Source: a virus
IMG/VR virus record: IMGVR_UViG_3300042156_000119
Span: 1 to 27,890 of that record
DNA length: 27,890 bases
Direction: 5' to 3' (one strand)
Part shown: one piece after another, positions 22,096 through 27,890 of the stretch
Layout: each line of letters begins with the position of its first letter
How positions within the stretch are numbered: the stretch's first letter is position 1
Notes under the pieces: model-generated
What the model was told of the DNA's origin: nothing
The model's database searches: none
What the model saw: the letters and a program-made list of their open reading frames with translations, nothing else
Translations under genes and position numbers: made by a program

Positions 22096-22445
22096 GAGTT
22101 TGTCACCCTTGTTCTACCGTGGAGAGTGGAGACAACGGCCTGGAAATTGAATATGCCGCTGCCAACTTGAATATCCAGAGAGTCAATGCTGACGACATCA
22201 GGGCTGCTGGATATGGCATCGATGAGGCTCTTGCGAGCCGCATCATAGTTCTGTTGCGGAGTGAATACAAATTCGAAGTAGCCGACGCCTGCCGTCACGT
22301 CATATATGTCTTCACCAAGGCGCATCAAAGTGCGACTGCGGACGTCTTGTGCGCACGCTTCGATGTTATTCACCAACTCCAAGTTCCTGCCATCGAACAG
22401 AAACAGGTCATTGTTGATGTTGGTGCGAAGGCTGGAAGTTGTCAT
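22092..22445 (-). CDS. Baseplate wedge protein, gpW/gp25-like
   Basis: This 117-aa protein probably nucleates sheath polymerisation at the baseplate. It reads NNDLFLFDGRNLELVNNIEACAQDVRSRTLMRLGEDIYDVTAGVGYFEFVF, then YDAARKSLIDAISSSPDVVSIDSLDIQVGSGIFNFQAVVSTLHG. A helix followed by a short 'GED...G..Y' segment, a helix with IxxSPxVxSI and two C-terminal strands is the gp25-like plan. The start is ATG 22445, overlapping the previous stop by one base (TGATG); a longer frame upstream lies inside the neighbouring gene. The stop overlaps the proline-rich gene by ATGA. The assignment is by pattern and context. Confidence 0.7.
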   Translation of the reverse strand: MTTSSLRTNINNDLFLFDGRNLELVNNIEACAQDVRSRTLMRLGEDIYDVTAGVGYFEFVFTPQQNYDAARKSLIDAISSSPDVVSIDSLDIQVGSGIFNFQAVVSTLHGRTRVTNS

Positions 22446-22762
22446 CAAGCCACCCTCAAGCCGGTGAATTCTTTGTACTCTGGAAGAGTCAAATACAACA
22501 AGTTGCACGACTCGCCAAAGGTGGTCCAGTCCGGATCGGCATCAAATAGAAAGTTGCCATAGTTCGGCAAGTGCATGAACTGATAAGGCATCAGTGGCTC
22601 GCCCACTAGACAGCGAGTTCCAGTGATCAACACCTCGCCGTTGCGGCTGACGTCGGCATACATGTGATCGATTGCCTGATAGACATGTATCGACCAGAAT
22701 GCGCCGTCAACGTTGAACGAAATGGCCTGATTTGGAATCGCTGCTAGTGGGATTCTGAACAT
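22445..22762 (-). CDS. Baseplate plug protein, Pam3 gp18-like
   Basis: This 105-aa beta-rich protein opens with IPLAAIPNQAISFNVDGAFWSIHVY, followed by DVSRNGEVLITGTRCLVGEPLMPY and LPNYGNFLFDADPD..TTFGESCNLLYLT. 'IP..PNQ..S...DG..', 'ITG.R...G.PL.PY' and 'GN...DAD' are the signature blocks of the small cyanophage Pam3 gp18-like baseplate plug family. In that family the protein seals the hub region of a simple contractile tail. It starts two bases after the tube stop and its own stop overlaps the gp25-like gene by one base. Confidence 0.72.
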   Translation of the reverse strand: MFRIPLAAIPNQAISFNVDGAFWSIHVYQAIDHMYADVSRNGEVLITGTRCLVGEPLMPYQFMHLPNYGNFLFDADPDWTTFGESCNLLYLTLPEYKEFTGLRVA

Positions 22763-22764
22763 GA

Positions 22765-23208
22765 TTAGCCTTGGGTCACACTTTCGAAGCGGAAGCGATA
22801 CACACGGCTCTTCAGGCGACCGGAAGAGGCGACCGAAGGCATCAGCGGGCCTTGGGTGATGACGCCGTTGGAGCCGGTCACCTTCTTGCCGTTCGGATAG
22901 TTCAGAACGATGCTGATGATGTCCTGGGAGCCGGACTTGGACTTGCCAACGCGGTTAGCGTTCAGCAGGGCCTCCAGGTTGATGTCGTCTTCGCTGTTCG
23001 GGATGATGCCAAACACCATCTCGATGCCGCCCGGACGGGTCCAAACGACCAGGTCGCCGTTCAGGCCCATTGCGGTGTCGGCAGCGGTGAAGTCGGGAGA
23101 GTCCATCGGGTCGGTATCATCGGCAAAGGCCGACAGCGAGACGCCGCTGGGGAATGTGTTGCTGGCCACGCAGATGGCCGAAAGGGAGAAGCCGGAAATG
23201 TTGATCAT
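22765..23208 (-). CDS. Tail tube protein (DUF3277/phiTE-tube family)
   Basis: This 147-aa subunit forms the inner tail tube through which DNA passes. It begins MINISGFSLSAICVASNTFPSGVSLSAFADD in pieces and then has DTAMGLNGDLVVW, IIPNSEDDINLEALLNANRVGKSKSG, LNYPNGKKVTGSNGVIT and SSGRLKSRVYRFRFESVTQ. This set of blocks is that of the phiTE tube/KPP10 ORF10-like family. I chose ATG 23208, with a GAGGAC site about eight bases upstream; the frame runs 16 residues further but overlaps the promoter-like and terminator region. It has its own promoter candidate, fitting the high dose required. Confidence 0.88.
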   Translation of the reverse strand: MINISGFSLSAICVASNTFPSGVSLSAFADDTDPMDSPDFTAADTAMGLNGDLVVWTRPGGIEMVFGIIPNSEDDINLEALLNANRVGKSKSGSQDIISIVLNYPNGKKVTGSNGVITQGPLMPSVASSGRLKSRVYRFRFESVTQG

Positions 23209-23231
23209 GGTGCGTCCTCTAAGGAGTCCTG

Positions 23232-23260
23232 ATTGTATCGAAAACCGCCCGGCCATTCAA
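23232..23260 (-). promoter_or_regulatory. Promoter candidate for the tail tube gene
   Basis: On the - strand TTGAAT (23260-23255) and TACAAT (23237-23232) are exactly 17 bases apart. The -35 lies in the loop of the sheath terminator hairpin. The start would be near 23225, giving a short leader with GAGGAC ahead of ATG 23208. Confidence 0.55.
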
Positions 23261-23268
23261 CCGGGCGG
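23241..23268 (-). terminator. Intrinsic terminator after the tail sheath gene
   Basis: CCGCCCGG (23245-23252) and CCGGGCGG (23261-23268) form a perfect 8-bp stem with an 8-base loop. On the - strand it runs into TTTT (23244-23241). It lies directly after the sheath stop at 23275 and lets tube and sheath levels be set apart. Confidence 0.87.
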
Positions 23269-23274
23269 CCAGGC

Positions 23275-24795
23275 TTAGACCATTACGTCAGAGCCTTCCA
23301 CGAAGCGGATGACGTCACCCTTGGAGTAGACGAGGCGATACACCGCCTTCCACTCGGTCAGATCGGTGTTTTGGTTGACATACGATTCGAAGCGGATGTC
23401 AATCCAATAGCCGAGAGTCTGGACCTGACGCCAAGCATTCACATCACCGGTGATGCTGCTGATGTATTGCTGCTGGATGGCGTCCAGAGTCTTGCCATAG
23501 CTGAAGGTTCCGTTGTTCACAGCCGAGGTGATGACCGGCTGGACGACGGCCAGCAGCTGGGCTTCACCCAGGGCGCTCGCCGGGACCGCGCCGACTGCCA
23601 GGAACAGACGCAGGAAGGTGCTGGCCAGGGTCGACTTGAGCCACATCTCGTTGGCATAGATGTTCATGTCAACGGCGTCTTGCGAGCCGCCGCACAGGAT
23701 GCCACGCTGGTAGAATGCCAGGCTTTGGCCAGCGTTCTGGGTCACACCGATGTAGTTGCAGCGCAGGGAGTCGGCCAGGTCGGCGGTCGGGTCGTCGCTG
23801 ACCGTCACGTTGCGCTGGTCGAATTCATAAAACATGTAGTTCTGGTTCGCCGCTGGCTGGTTGAAGTTGGTCGCGGCCAGAATCTCGCACGGAATCTGCT
23901 CAACATAGTCGTTGAGCTGAGTGGTGGAAAGGATGTTGAGCGCGCAGCCACTCAGGCCCTTTACCAGATCGAACAACGCGGAGGCGTTCGCCAGCGGGGT
24001 CGGCACGCTGTAGATGTACATGTTGTTCTGCGTGTCGTTCCACTCCGCGACCTTCTTCACGTCGGCGTTGGCCAGTCGGCCTTCGGCGTTGGTGAAGACG
24101 AAGGAGCCGAAGTTGTTGGAGACGGCAGCGGACTTGGCCACGGCGACGTCCGGAGTGTCAGCGTTTTGGCCGACTACCAGAACGGAACCAGAGGTGCCCC
24201 AGCCCAGCAGGGCCGATATGTCGGTGGCCTCGCCAGTCGGGGTGACGGAGATGGCCGCAGAGCCGGGGCCAGCGCCGGGGCCGGTGAGGGTGAAGACGTT
24301 GGTGTTGGTCGAATAGGTGACGGTCACACCAGCGAAATCGGTGTCAGCGACAAGGACCGCCTGGAGGTCAGCCGCGACGTCGGTGAGGTCGGTGGAGGCC
24401 GACAGGTCGATGGCGGTGAACTTCTTGGTGACGGCGCCCAGGTTGACGGTCAGCGAGCCAGTGGTCACCGGGGTGAAGCTGGCAATGTTCTTCGGCTGGC
24501 TGTCGCCAACGAGCATCGACGGAACCGCCGAGTTGACCCAGCGCGCGAAGCTGATGACGCTCGGAGCCTGGATGTTCTTGTTGATGAAGCCGAAGTAGGG
24601 CAGGGCGCGCTTGTACTCTTCGGAGTTGAAGCCGAAGAACTGGCCGACTACATCAGCGGTGCCGAATTCGGCAATGACGCCCGGAGTAAGAAGCGGGTTC
24701 TGGGTGATGATGCGGAGAATGAGTTTGCGCTCCGCCACCGCAGCACCGGCGCCTACGCCAGAGACGATGTTTACATAGCGTTTTTGACTGATCAC
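23275..24795 (-). CDS. Contractile tail sheath protein, DUF3383 family
   Basis: This 506-aa protein forms the contractile outer sheath that drives the tube through the host envelope. Recognised blocks are an N-terminal RYVNIVSGVGAGA, then TQNPLLTPGVIAEF, VGQFFGFNSEEYKRALPYFGFINK, and APSVISFARWV. A Thr/Val/Gly-rich variable domain follows (about residues 100-210), then VAEWNDTQNNMYIYSV, QNYMFYEFDQRNVTVSDD and the C-terminal FSYGKTLDAIQQQYISSITGD, LGYWIDIRFES. The start codon is GTG at 24795 with AGGAG about eight bases upstream, overlapping the previous stop. It is followed by its own terminator. Confidence 0.92.
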   Translation of the reverse strand: MISQKRYVNIVSGVGAGAAVAERKLILRIITQNPLLTPGVIAEFGTADVVGQFFGFNSEEYKRALPYFGFINKNIQAPSVISFARWVNSAVPSMLVGDSQPKNIASFTPVTTGSLTVNLGAVTKKFTAIDLSASTDLTDVAADLQAVLVADTDFAGVTVTYSTNTNVFTLTGPGAGPGSAAISVTPTGEATDISALLGWGTSGSVLVVGQNADTPDVAVAKSAAVSNNFGSFVFTNAEGRLANADVKKVAEWNDTQNNMYIYSVPTPLANASALFDLVKGLSGCALNILSTTQLNDYVEQIPCEILAATNFNQPAANQNYMFYEFDQRNVTVSDDPTADLADSLRCNYIGVTQNAGQSLAFYQRGILCGGSQDAVDMNIYANEMWLKSTLASTFLRLFLAVGAVPASALGEAQLLAVVQPVITSAVNNGTFSYGKTLDAIQQQYISSITGDVNAWRQVQTLGYWIDIRFESYVNQNTDLTEWKAVYRLVYSKGDVIRFVEGSDVMV

Positions 24796-24809
24796 TTTGG
24801 AGTCTCCTG

Positions 24810-25379
24810 TTAAGTGACTTTGCTGCTTATGGACTGGAGCATATGCGCCGAATCAATCAGAGGCTTGTTAAAGCCTTTCTTTCTAACTGTGGACGGCGCG
24901 TTTGTCTGCCAATTTCCATTTTTGATGCTCTGTGCGATGCAATTTTCCAATGCCATCCCGATTTGAGCCAGGCCCTCTTCGGCGGATATCTCACCATTGG
25001 CCATCTTATTTGCTATCGCCTTCTGAATGCTGCTCCTTTGTTGAAGGAACATCAACCAGGCAAGCCGCATGAACGGTCGCGCTGGAATCTCAATCTTGTG
25101 CGGCTTGGTGACTTCGTGATCGCCCTCGAAATCGTTTCTGACGAATCGAGTGCCAAGGAATCGATCTTTGGTTGCCGCGTCCGTAATATACTTTGTCCCG
25201 CCCGGATGGTCGATAGTTCCACCATACTCTTGGATACGGGCAACGCGAGCAACCTGGATACCTTCCTTGCCTTCTGCGGCAGGATAGCGGGCCGTTTCGA
25301 ACCAGCCAGCCTCCACCTGTTTGCCTTTGAGTTGTTTGAGGTTCTTTATGTGTTCCTCAATCATCTTGGAGCCGGCCAT
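24810..25379 (-). CDS. HK97-gp10-like/tail completion protein, 189 aa
   Basis: This protein of the head-tail joining region would cap the tail end or connect it to the neck. It has a basic helical N-terminus (IEEHIKNLKQLKGKQVEAGWF), VARVARIQEYGGTIDHPGG, the marker IEIPARPFMR, and near the C-terminus PLIDSAHMLQSISSKV. 'EYGG', 'IPaRPF.R' and 'PLIDSa.ML.SIs' in this order are typical of the gp10/virion morphogenesis proteins that lie between connectors and sheath. Its start is one base after the neck terminator stop. Confidence 0.72.
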   Translation of the reverse strand: MAGSKMIEEHIKNLKQLKGKQVEAGWFETARYPAAEGKEGIQVARVARIQEYGGTIDHPGGTKYITDAATKDRFLGTRFVRNDFEGDHEVTKPHKIEIPARPFMRLAWLMFLQQRSSIQKAIANKMANGEISAEEGLAQIGMALENCIAQSIKNGNWQTNAPSTVRKKGFNKPLIDSAHMLQSISSKVT

Positions 25380-25380
25380 G

Positions 25381-25920
25381 TCAAACTCCTGTGATGAACT
25401 CTTCCTCAGCGCTATATGCAGCAGGGGTGATGAATTCGAAGACTCGATTGTGGATCAGAGTGATATCGAAACTTGGGAAGGATTCGAACTGGTGCAGATC
25501 GTTTTCGAACTTGTCGTTGCGAACGTCAGTTACACGCAGCATCGCAACTTCGACTGCCTTGAACTTGGCAATGGAATAGCGGGATTGCAGAAACATCTTC
25601 ATCATGTTGGCCAAATCCGGCGCTGTCGGAGTTGACGTGACCAGCGGGTCTTGGCGATATCGGCAGCTGATCTGGATGACGGTGTTGACCACCTGGCGCT
25701 CGCTTTCTTTGAACTCGCGGGCCGGAGTGATGTGCGAAAGACCGACTTGCGGCGAGCCGTGGTGAAGGTCAAACATGCGCTCGAAAAATACCGTTGGCGC
25801 GCTTGGCGTGCCCTGCTGGTCCGGGAGAGGCTTTTGGACGATCTCAGCCGCGACGTTCCAGTGGGCCAGACCTTCCTCGATCATATTGCCGACGAAGATC
25901 AGCAGGTCATTGTCCTTCAT
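25381..25920 (-). CDS. Neck terminator protein (phage gp12-like, LIC_12616 family)
   Basis: This 179-aa protein probably tops the tail and docks to the head connector. The body carries VFFERMFDLHHGSPQVG, VNTVIQISCRYRQDPLV, TAPDLANMMKMFLQSRYSIAKFK, VAMLRVTDVRNDKFENDLHQFESFPSFDITLIHNRVFEF (read in pieces). 'FFERM..G..G', 'RQDP', 'A.DL.N....LQS' and 'LRVTDVRN..F.DD..QFE..PSFDITL.H' are the blocks I associate with neck terminator proteins. I chose ATG 25920 with an AAGG site; it overlaps the collar gene end by 14 bases. An upstream frame of 28 residues inside that gene is probably not translated. Confidence 0.82.
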   Translation of the reverse strand: MKDNDLLIFVGNMIEEGLAHWNVAAEIVQKPLPDQQGTPSAPTVFFERMFDLHHGSPQVGLSHITPAREFKESERQVVNTVIQISCRYRQDPLVTSTPTAPDLANMMKMFLQSRYSIAKFKAVEVAMLRVTDVRNDKFENDLHQFESFPSFDITLIHNRVFEFITPAAYSAEEEFITGV

Positions 25921-26329
25921 CGCCTTCACCTTCGTCCGGGGCCGGGGCCGGAACTTCGAACTGAGCCGGGCCGATGGCGACGGCAAGCGCGCCACACCAT
26001 CCATCTTGGATAAACCAGGTGTTGCGATCTTGTAGCTGGAACGTTTGGCCGCCCCAGATGAACTGGTCGCCGTGGTTGTCGCGCTCCAGGTCTATGACGT
26101 CCAGAGATACGAAAATCCTGACATATTGCTTCTGCCAGTCCAGGTTGAATTGGCGATAGACCGATTGCTTGACCGATTGCACCGAGGCGTTGACGTGGAA
26201 CGGTACGCCATAAGAGGACACGAACTGGCGCAGCTCGTTCTGGGTTCGGCCATCGGCCTTGCGATACGGCACCAGGGAGGTGCCGACCACACTGAAGGCC
26301 AGGGAAAGGAGGTTGACGCCCGGTATCAA
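25907..26329 (-). CDS. Phage collar protein, 140 aa (TTG start)
   Basis: This neck/collar component begins at TTG (26329), giving IPGVNLLSLAFSVVG, the usual N-terminus of the family. A GGGGGAG ribosome-binding site lies six bases upstream, and the codon overlaps the DUF4054 stop as TTGA. Other blocks are YRKADGRTQNELRQFV, YGVPFHVNASVQSVKQSVYRQFNLDWQKQYVRIFVSLDVIDLERD (in pieces), GDQFIWGGQTFQLQDRN and WFIQDGWCGALAV. The C-terminal 20 residues are acidic and Pro/Glu-rich (APAPDEGEGDEGQ). No other in-frame start would keep the conserved N-terminus. Confidence 0.78.
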   Translation of the reverse strand: MIPGVNLLSLAFSVVGTSLVPYRKADGRTQNELRQFVSSYGVPFHVNASVQSVKQSVYRQFNLDWQKQYVRIFVSLDVIDLERDNHGDQFIWGGQTFQLQDRNTWFIQDGWCGALAVAIGPAQFEVPAPAPDEGEGDEGQ

Positions 26330-26793
26330 AAGAATACTCCCCCGACTTTCCGGAAGCCTTCACGCTCCGGGAGTCCGCCGATGGCAAATCCGCCCACAGC
26401 CTTCACGCTTAGCAGCGCCCAGAGGGCCTGGCCATAGGGCGTGCTGGCCAACCACCACTGCCAGCCGTTGGTGGCCGGAGGTGCCAATTTGGCCACGCTG
26501 ACCTCGCCCACGGTCGCGGAGGTGATGAAACCGCCTTGAACGCCACCAGCCGATTGGCCCTGGCCGCCAGCGCCAGCGGTTTGCATGGTGCCGAGGGCCA
26601 AAAGGTGCGCGGTCAAGTAGTAAAGGCAAGTCTCAAGGACTTTTCCGCTCAAGGTCCGATATGGGCAATCGTCAGCAGAAATGAACTGGGTGGCAAGCTC
26701 CCAATACATTTCTATCATCAAATCCGGATACGCCACCTGGTCTTTGTAAGCCGGGAAGAGTACGCGGAATTTAGCAATGTCAAGCGTGACCAT
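26326..26793 (-). CDS. Head-tail connector-region protein, DUF4054 family
   Basis: This 155-aa protein is of the type found directly after the capsid genes in many myoviruses, where it is taken as a head-completion/adaptor subunit. It begins LDIAKFRVLFPAYKDQVAYPDLMIEMYWELATQF, has LSGKVLETCLYYLTAHLLAL, a Gly/Gln-rich loop (GAGGQGQSAGGVQGG), ITSATVGEVSVAKLAPP, WQWWLASTPYGQALWALL and ends GFAIGGLPERE...GGVFF. The 'F..FPAY', 'LYYLTAHLLAL', 'SATVGEVSV' and 'YG..LW' marks are those of DUF4054. GAGG lies seven bases before the ATG. Confidence 0.88.
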   Translation of the reverse strand: MVTLDIAKFRVLFPAYKDQVAYPDLMIEMYWELATQFISADDCPYRTLSGKVLETCLYYLTAHLLALGTMQTAGAGGQGQSAGGVQGGFITSATVGEVSVAKLAPPATNGWQWWLASTPYGQALWALLSVKAVGGFAIGGLPEREGFRKVGGVFF

Positions 26794-26808
26794 ATCGGAC
26801 CTCGTTTG

Positions 26809-27246
26809 TTACAGGCGGAATTCCGACTCTTGCGGAGCGAAGCTGGTGGACACCTTCACCTTCTGCTTGATGGTATCCTTGTTGAGCGGCTGGAAGCCGT
26901 CACGCTGCATGCCGCGCGATTCCTTCTGGACGGCGCGGTGGTTGCCGACGATATCCGACTTGGTCGTCTTGATGTAGCCGGCATCCATGTGCTTCCTGAA
27001 TACTTTGTTCTCTTTGAGGATTTCCCAATCAGCCTCGCTGACCGGGGTGACGAAACCTTCGGCAGTCCAGATCGGGCGGCCTTCGGCATCGTTCTGCATC
27101 TCACCGAAGCCGGAACGGGCCGAGTTGATGCCGGCGCCGCCACGAATGAGGATGCCTTTGAGGAAGATGGGTTGGTCGCGTTTGGTGGTGTCATACAGGT
27201 TGTAGGACACGTTCTGGGTCATGGTCGAAATAACGTATACAGTCAT
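26809..27246 (-). CDS. Head-associated hypothetical protein, 145 aa
   Basis: The function is unknown. It lies between the major capsid and DUF4054 genes. The N-terminus is strand-rich (VYVISTMTQNVSYNLYD, PIFLKGILIRGGAG), then SARSGFGEMQNDAEGRPIWTAEGFVTPVSEADWEILKENKVFRKHMDAGYIKTTKS in segments, and a Lys-rich tail. Similar 'VYVIST.TQ.V.Y..YD' proteins occur beside capsid genes in phages, where they may be decoration or capsid-accessory proteins, but I know of no proven role. Its AGGA site and ATG at 27246 follow the capsid terminator; a promoter in the 60-base gap is likely but not clear. Confidence 0.78.
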   Translation of the reverse strand: MTVYVISTMTQNVSYNLYDTTKRDQPIFLKGILIRGGAGINSARSGFGEMQNDAEGRPIWTAEGFVTPVSEADWEILKENKVFRKHMDAGYIKTTKSDIVGNHRAVQKESRGMQRDGFQPLNKDTIKQKVKVSTSFAPQESEFRL

Positions 27247-27309
27247 GGTTTGTAGTCCTAATAATTACGCCCTGGAGGCCCCTACAGCACACTCAGAGTC
27301 GGGATAGAG

Positions 27310-27334
27310 AAACGGGCGGAAGTTCCGCCCGTTT
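27310..27334 (-). terminator. Intrinsic terminator after the major capsid gene
   Basis: AAACGGGCGGAA (27310-27321) and TTCCGCCCGTTT (27323-27334) are perfect inverted copies around one base; in RNA the loop will be about five bases. On the - strand it is followed by CTCTATC, so the U-tract is short. It lies 20 bases after the capsid stop and probably limits read-through into the minor genes. Confidence 0.78.
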
Positions 27335-27353
27335 CGGTTCAACGCCAGAAGGC

Positions 27354-27890
27354 TTAGATGCCGATGAAGCGCACCACAGCCCACGGACGCTTGCAGAGCA
27401 CACCAGCGGTGCCGTTGCTGAAGTCCTCGATGTAGGACTTGGCGCGCTTCTCAACGCCCAGGGTGATGAACTTGCTCTGTACCAGCTGAGCAAACACGTC
27501 ACCGCCATCGGTGGAGCCGTCGACGGAGCTGTCGATGTCTTCTGCGAAGAAGTACATGGCGTCCAGCGCTTCGGCACCGTCCATCTGCACACCGGAGAGT
27601 TCCGGGGCGGATACGACACGCAGCTTGGGATAGGTCTGCTTCAACCAGTCCATCACGCTGATGCCGAAGTCGGTGGTCACCGACAGCAGGTCAACCTTGC
27701 TGGTCGGCAGCGCGACGGTGATCTCAACGGCCTGCGGATCGACCATGTCCTGGGACTGGACACGCAGACGGCGGATGCCTTCGCGGAAGTCGCCGATGAT
27801 GGCCTGGAAGTCGTTGGCCCAGCCGCCACTCGGAGCGGTCTGGAAGGCCGGCAGGTTCGGATCGTTCAGGAAGCCGAAGGTTCGGTTGCC
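27354..27890 (-). CDS. Major capsid protein (DUF2184 type), 5' partial
   Basis: This is the C-terminal 178 residues of the shell protein; the start lies beyond the window. The fragment begins [22 protein letters not shown] and then has [69 protein letters not shown] in pieces, [54 protein letters not shown]. '[12 protein letters not shown]', 'LL......G.SV.DW....YP..R....PEL' and 'G....RP.AVVR..G' are the marks of HK97-fold DUF2184 capsid proteins. A terminator follows the stop. Confidence 0.9.
   Translation of the reverse strand, partial: GNRTFGFLNDPNLPAFQTAPSGGWANDFQAIIGDFREGIRRLRVQSQDMVDPQAVEITVALPTSKVDLLSVTTDFGISVMDWLKQTYPKLRVVSAPELSGVQMDGAEALDAMYFFAEDIDSSVDGSTDGGDVFAQLVQSKFITLGVEKRAKSYIEDFSNGTAGVLCKRPWAVVRFIGI

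Noticed and set aside
23233-24813. Very long + strand open frame opposite the sheath gene
   Set aside because: It mirrors the sheath codons in a GC-rich gene, has a low-complexity Val/Gly/Arg/Asp translation, no ribosome-binding site, and the opposite strand is a clear known family.

Overview
The window looks like a stretch of a strictly lytic, contractile-tailed (myovirus-type) bacteriophage genome of a Gram-negative host. It has high-GC coding DNA, tightly overlapping genes (ATGA/GTGA/TTGA junctions) and full head-connector, sheath, tube, tape-measure and baseplate modules. It also carries a phage-encoded bacterial-type DNA polymerase III alpha subunit. No integrase, repressor, tRNA, CRISPR array or insertion sequence was seen. 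The host genus cannot be fixed from the sequence alone.

Layout. Two convergent blocks meet at about 8,935-8,980. On the + strand (1-8,934) is a replication/nucleotide block: the C-terminal three quarters of DnaE-type Pol III alpha (5' end outside the window), a 76-aa unknown, a probable small PD-(D/E)XK nuclease, a SNF2-type helicase, then, behind a palindromic promoter-like site, a 110-aa unknown, a 202-aa coiled-coil protein and a 298-aa protein with an acidic, Phe-ending tail like that of ssDNA-binding proteins. A terminator follows, then a 3-TM holin, a MazG-like pyrophosphohydrolase and an ATP-dependent DNA ligase, another strong terminator, and an isolated 68-aa basic protein.

On the - strand, read from right to left (27,890 to 8,980), is the morphogenesis block: major capsid protein (partial), a 145-aa unknown, DUF4054 connector, collar protein, neck terminator, HK97-gp10-like protein, DUF3383-type sheath, tail tube, Pam3 gp18-like plug, gp25-like wedge, a proline-rich repeat protein, a second tube paralogue, two related tail-tip proteins, a candidate tail assembly chaperone, tape measure with a lytic transglycosylase domain, gp27-like hub, a 172-aa unknown, Gp138-type spike, baseplate J, a DUF2612 protein with a jelly-roll-like insertion, a collar-domain fibre with ten HxH motifs, and a GH19 endolysin.

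How it works together. The + block copies and repairs the genome and holds the holin. The - block builds head, neck and a simple contractile tail and ends in the endolysin. The two main lysis proteins are therefore on opposite, converging transcripts separated by a bidirectional terminator. The most notable points are a pure 18-bp coding tandem repeat inside the tail cluster, a duplicated tube gene, an EF-hand/dockerin-like loop inside the endolysin, and three promoter-like sites interlocked with perfect hairpins. I see no wholly new multi-gene system; the least explained genes are the 76-, 110-, 202-, 68-, 172-, 151- and 145-aa proteins.
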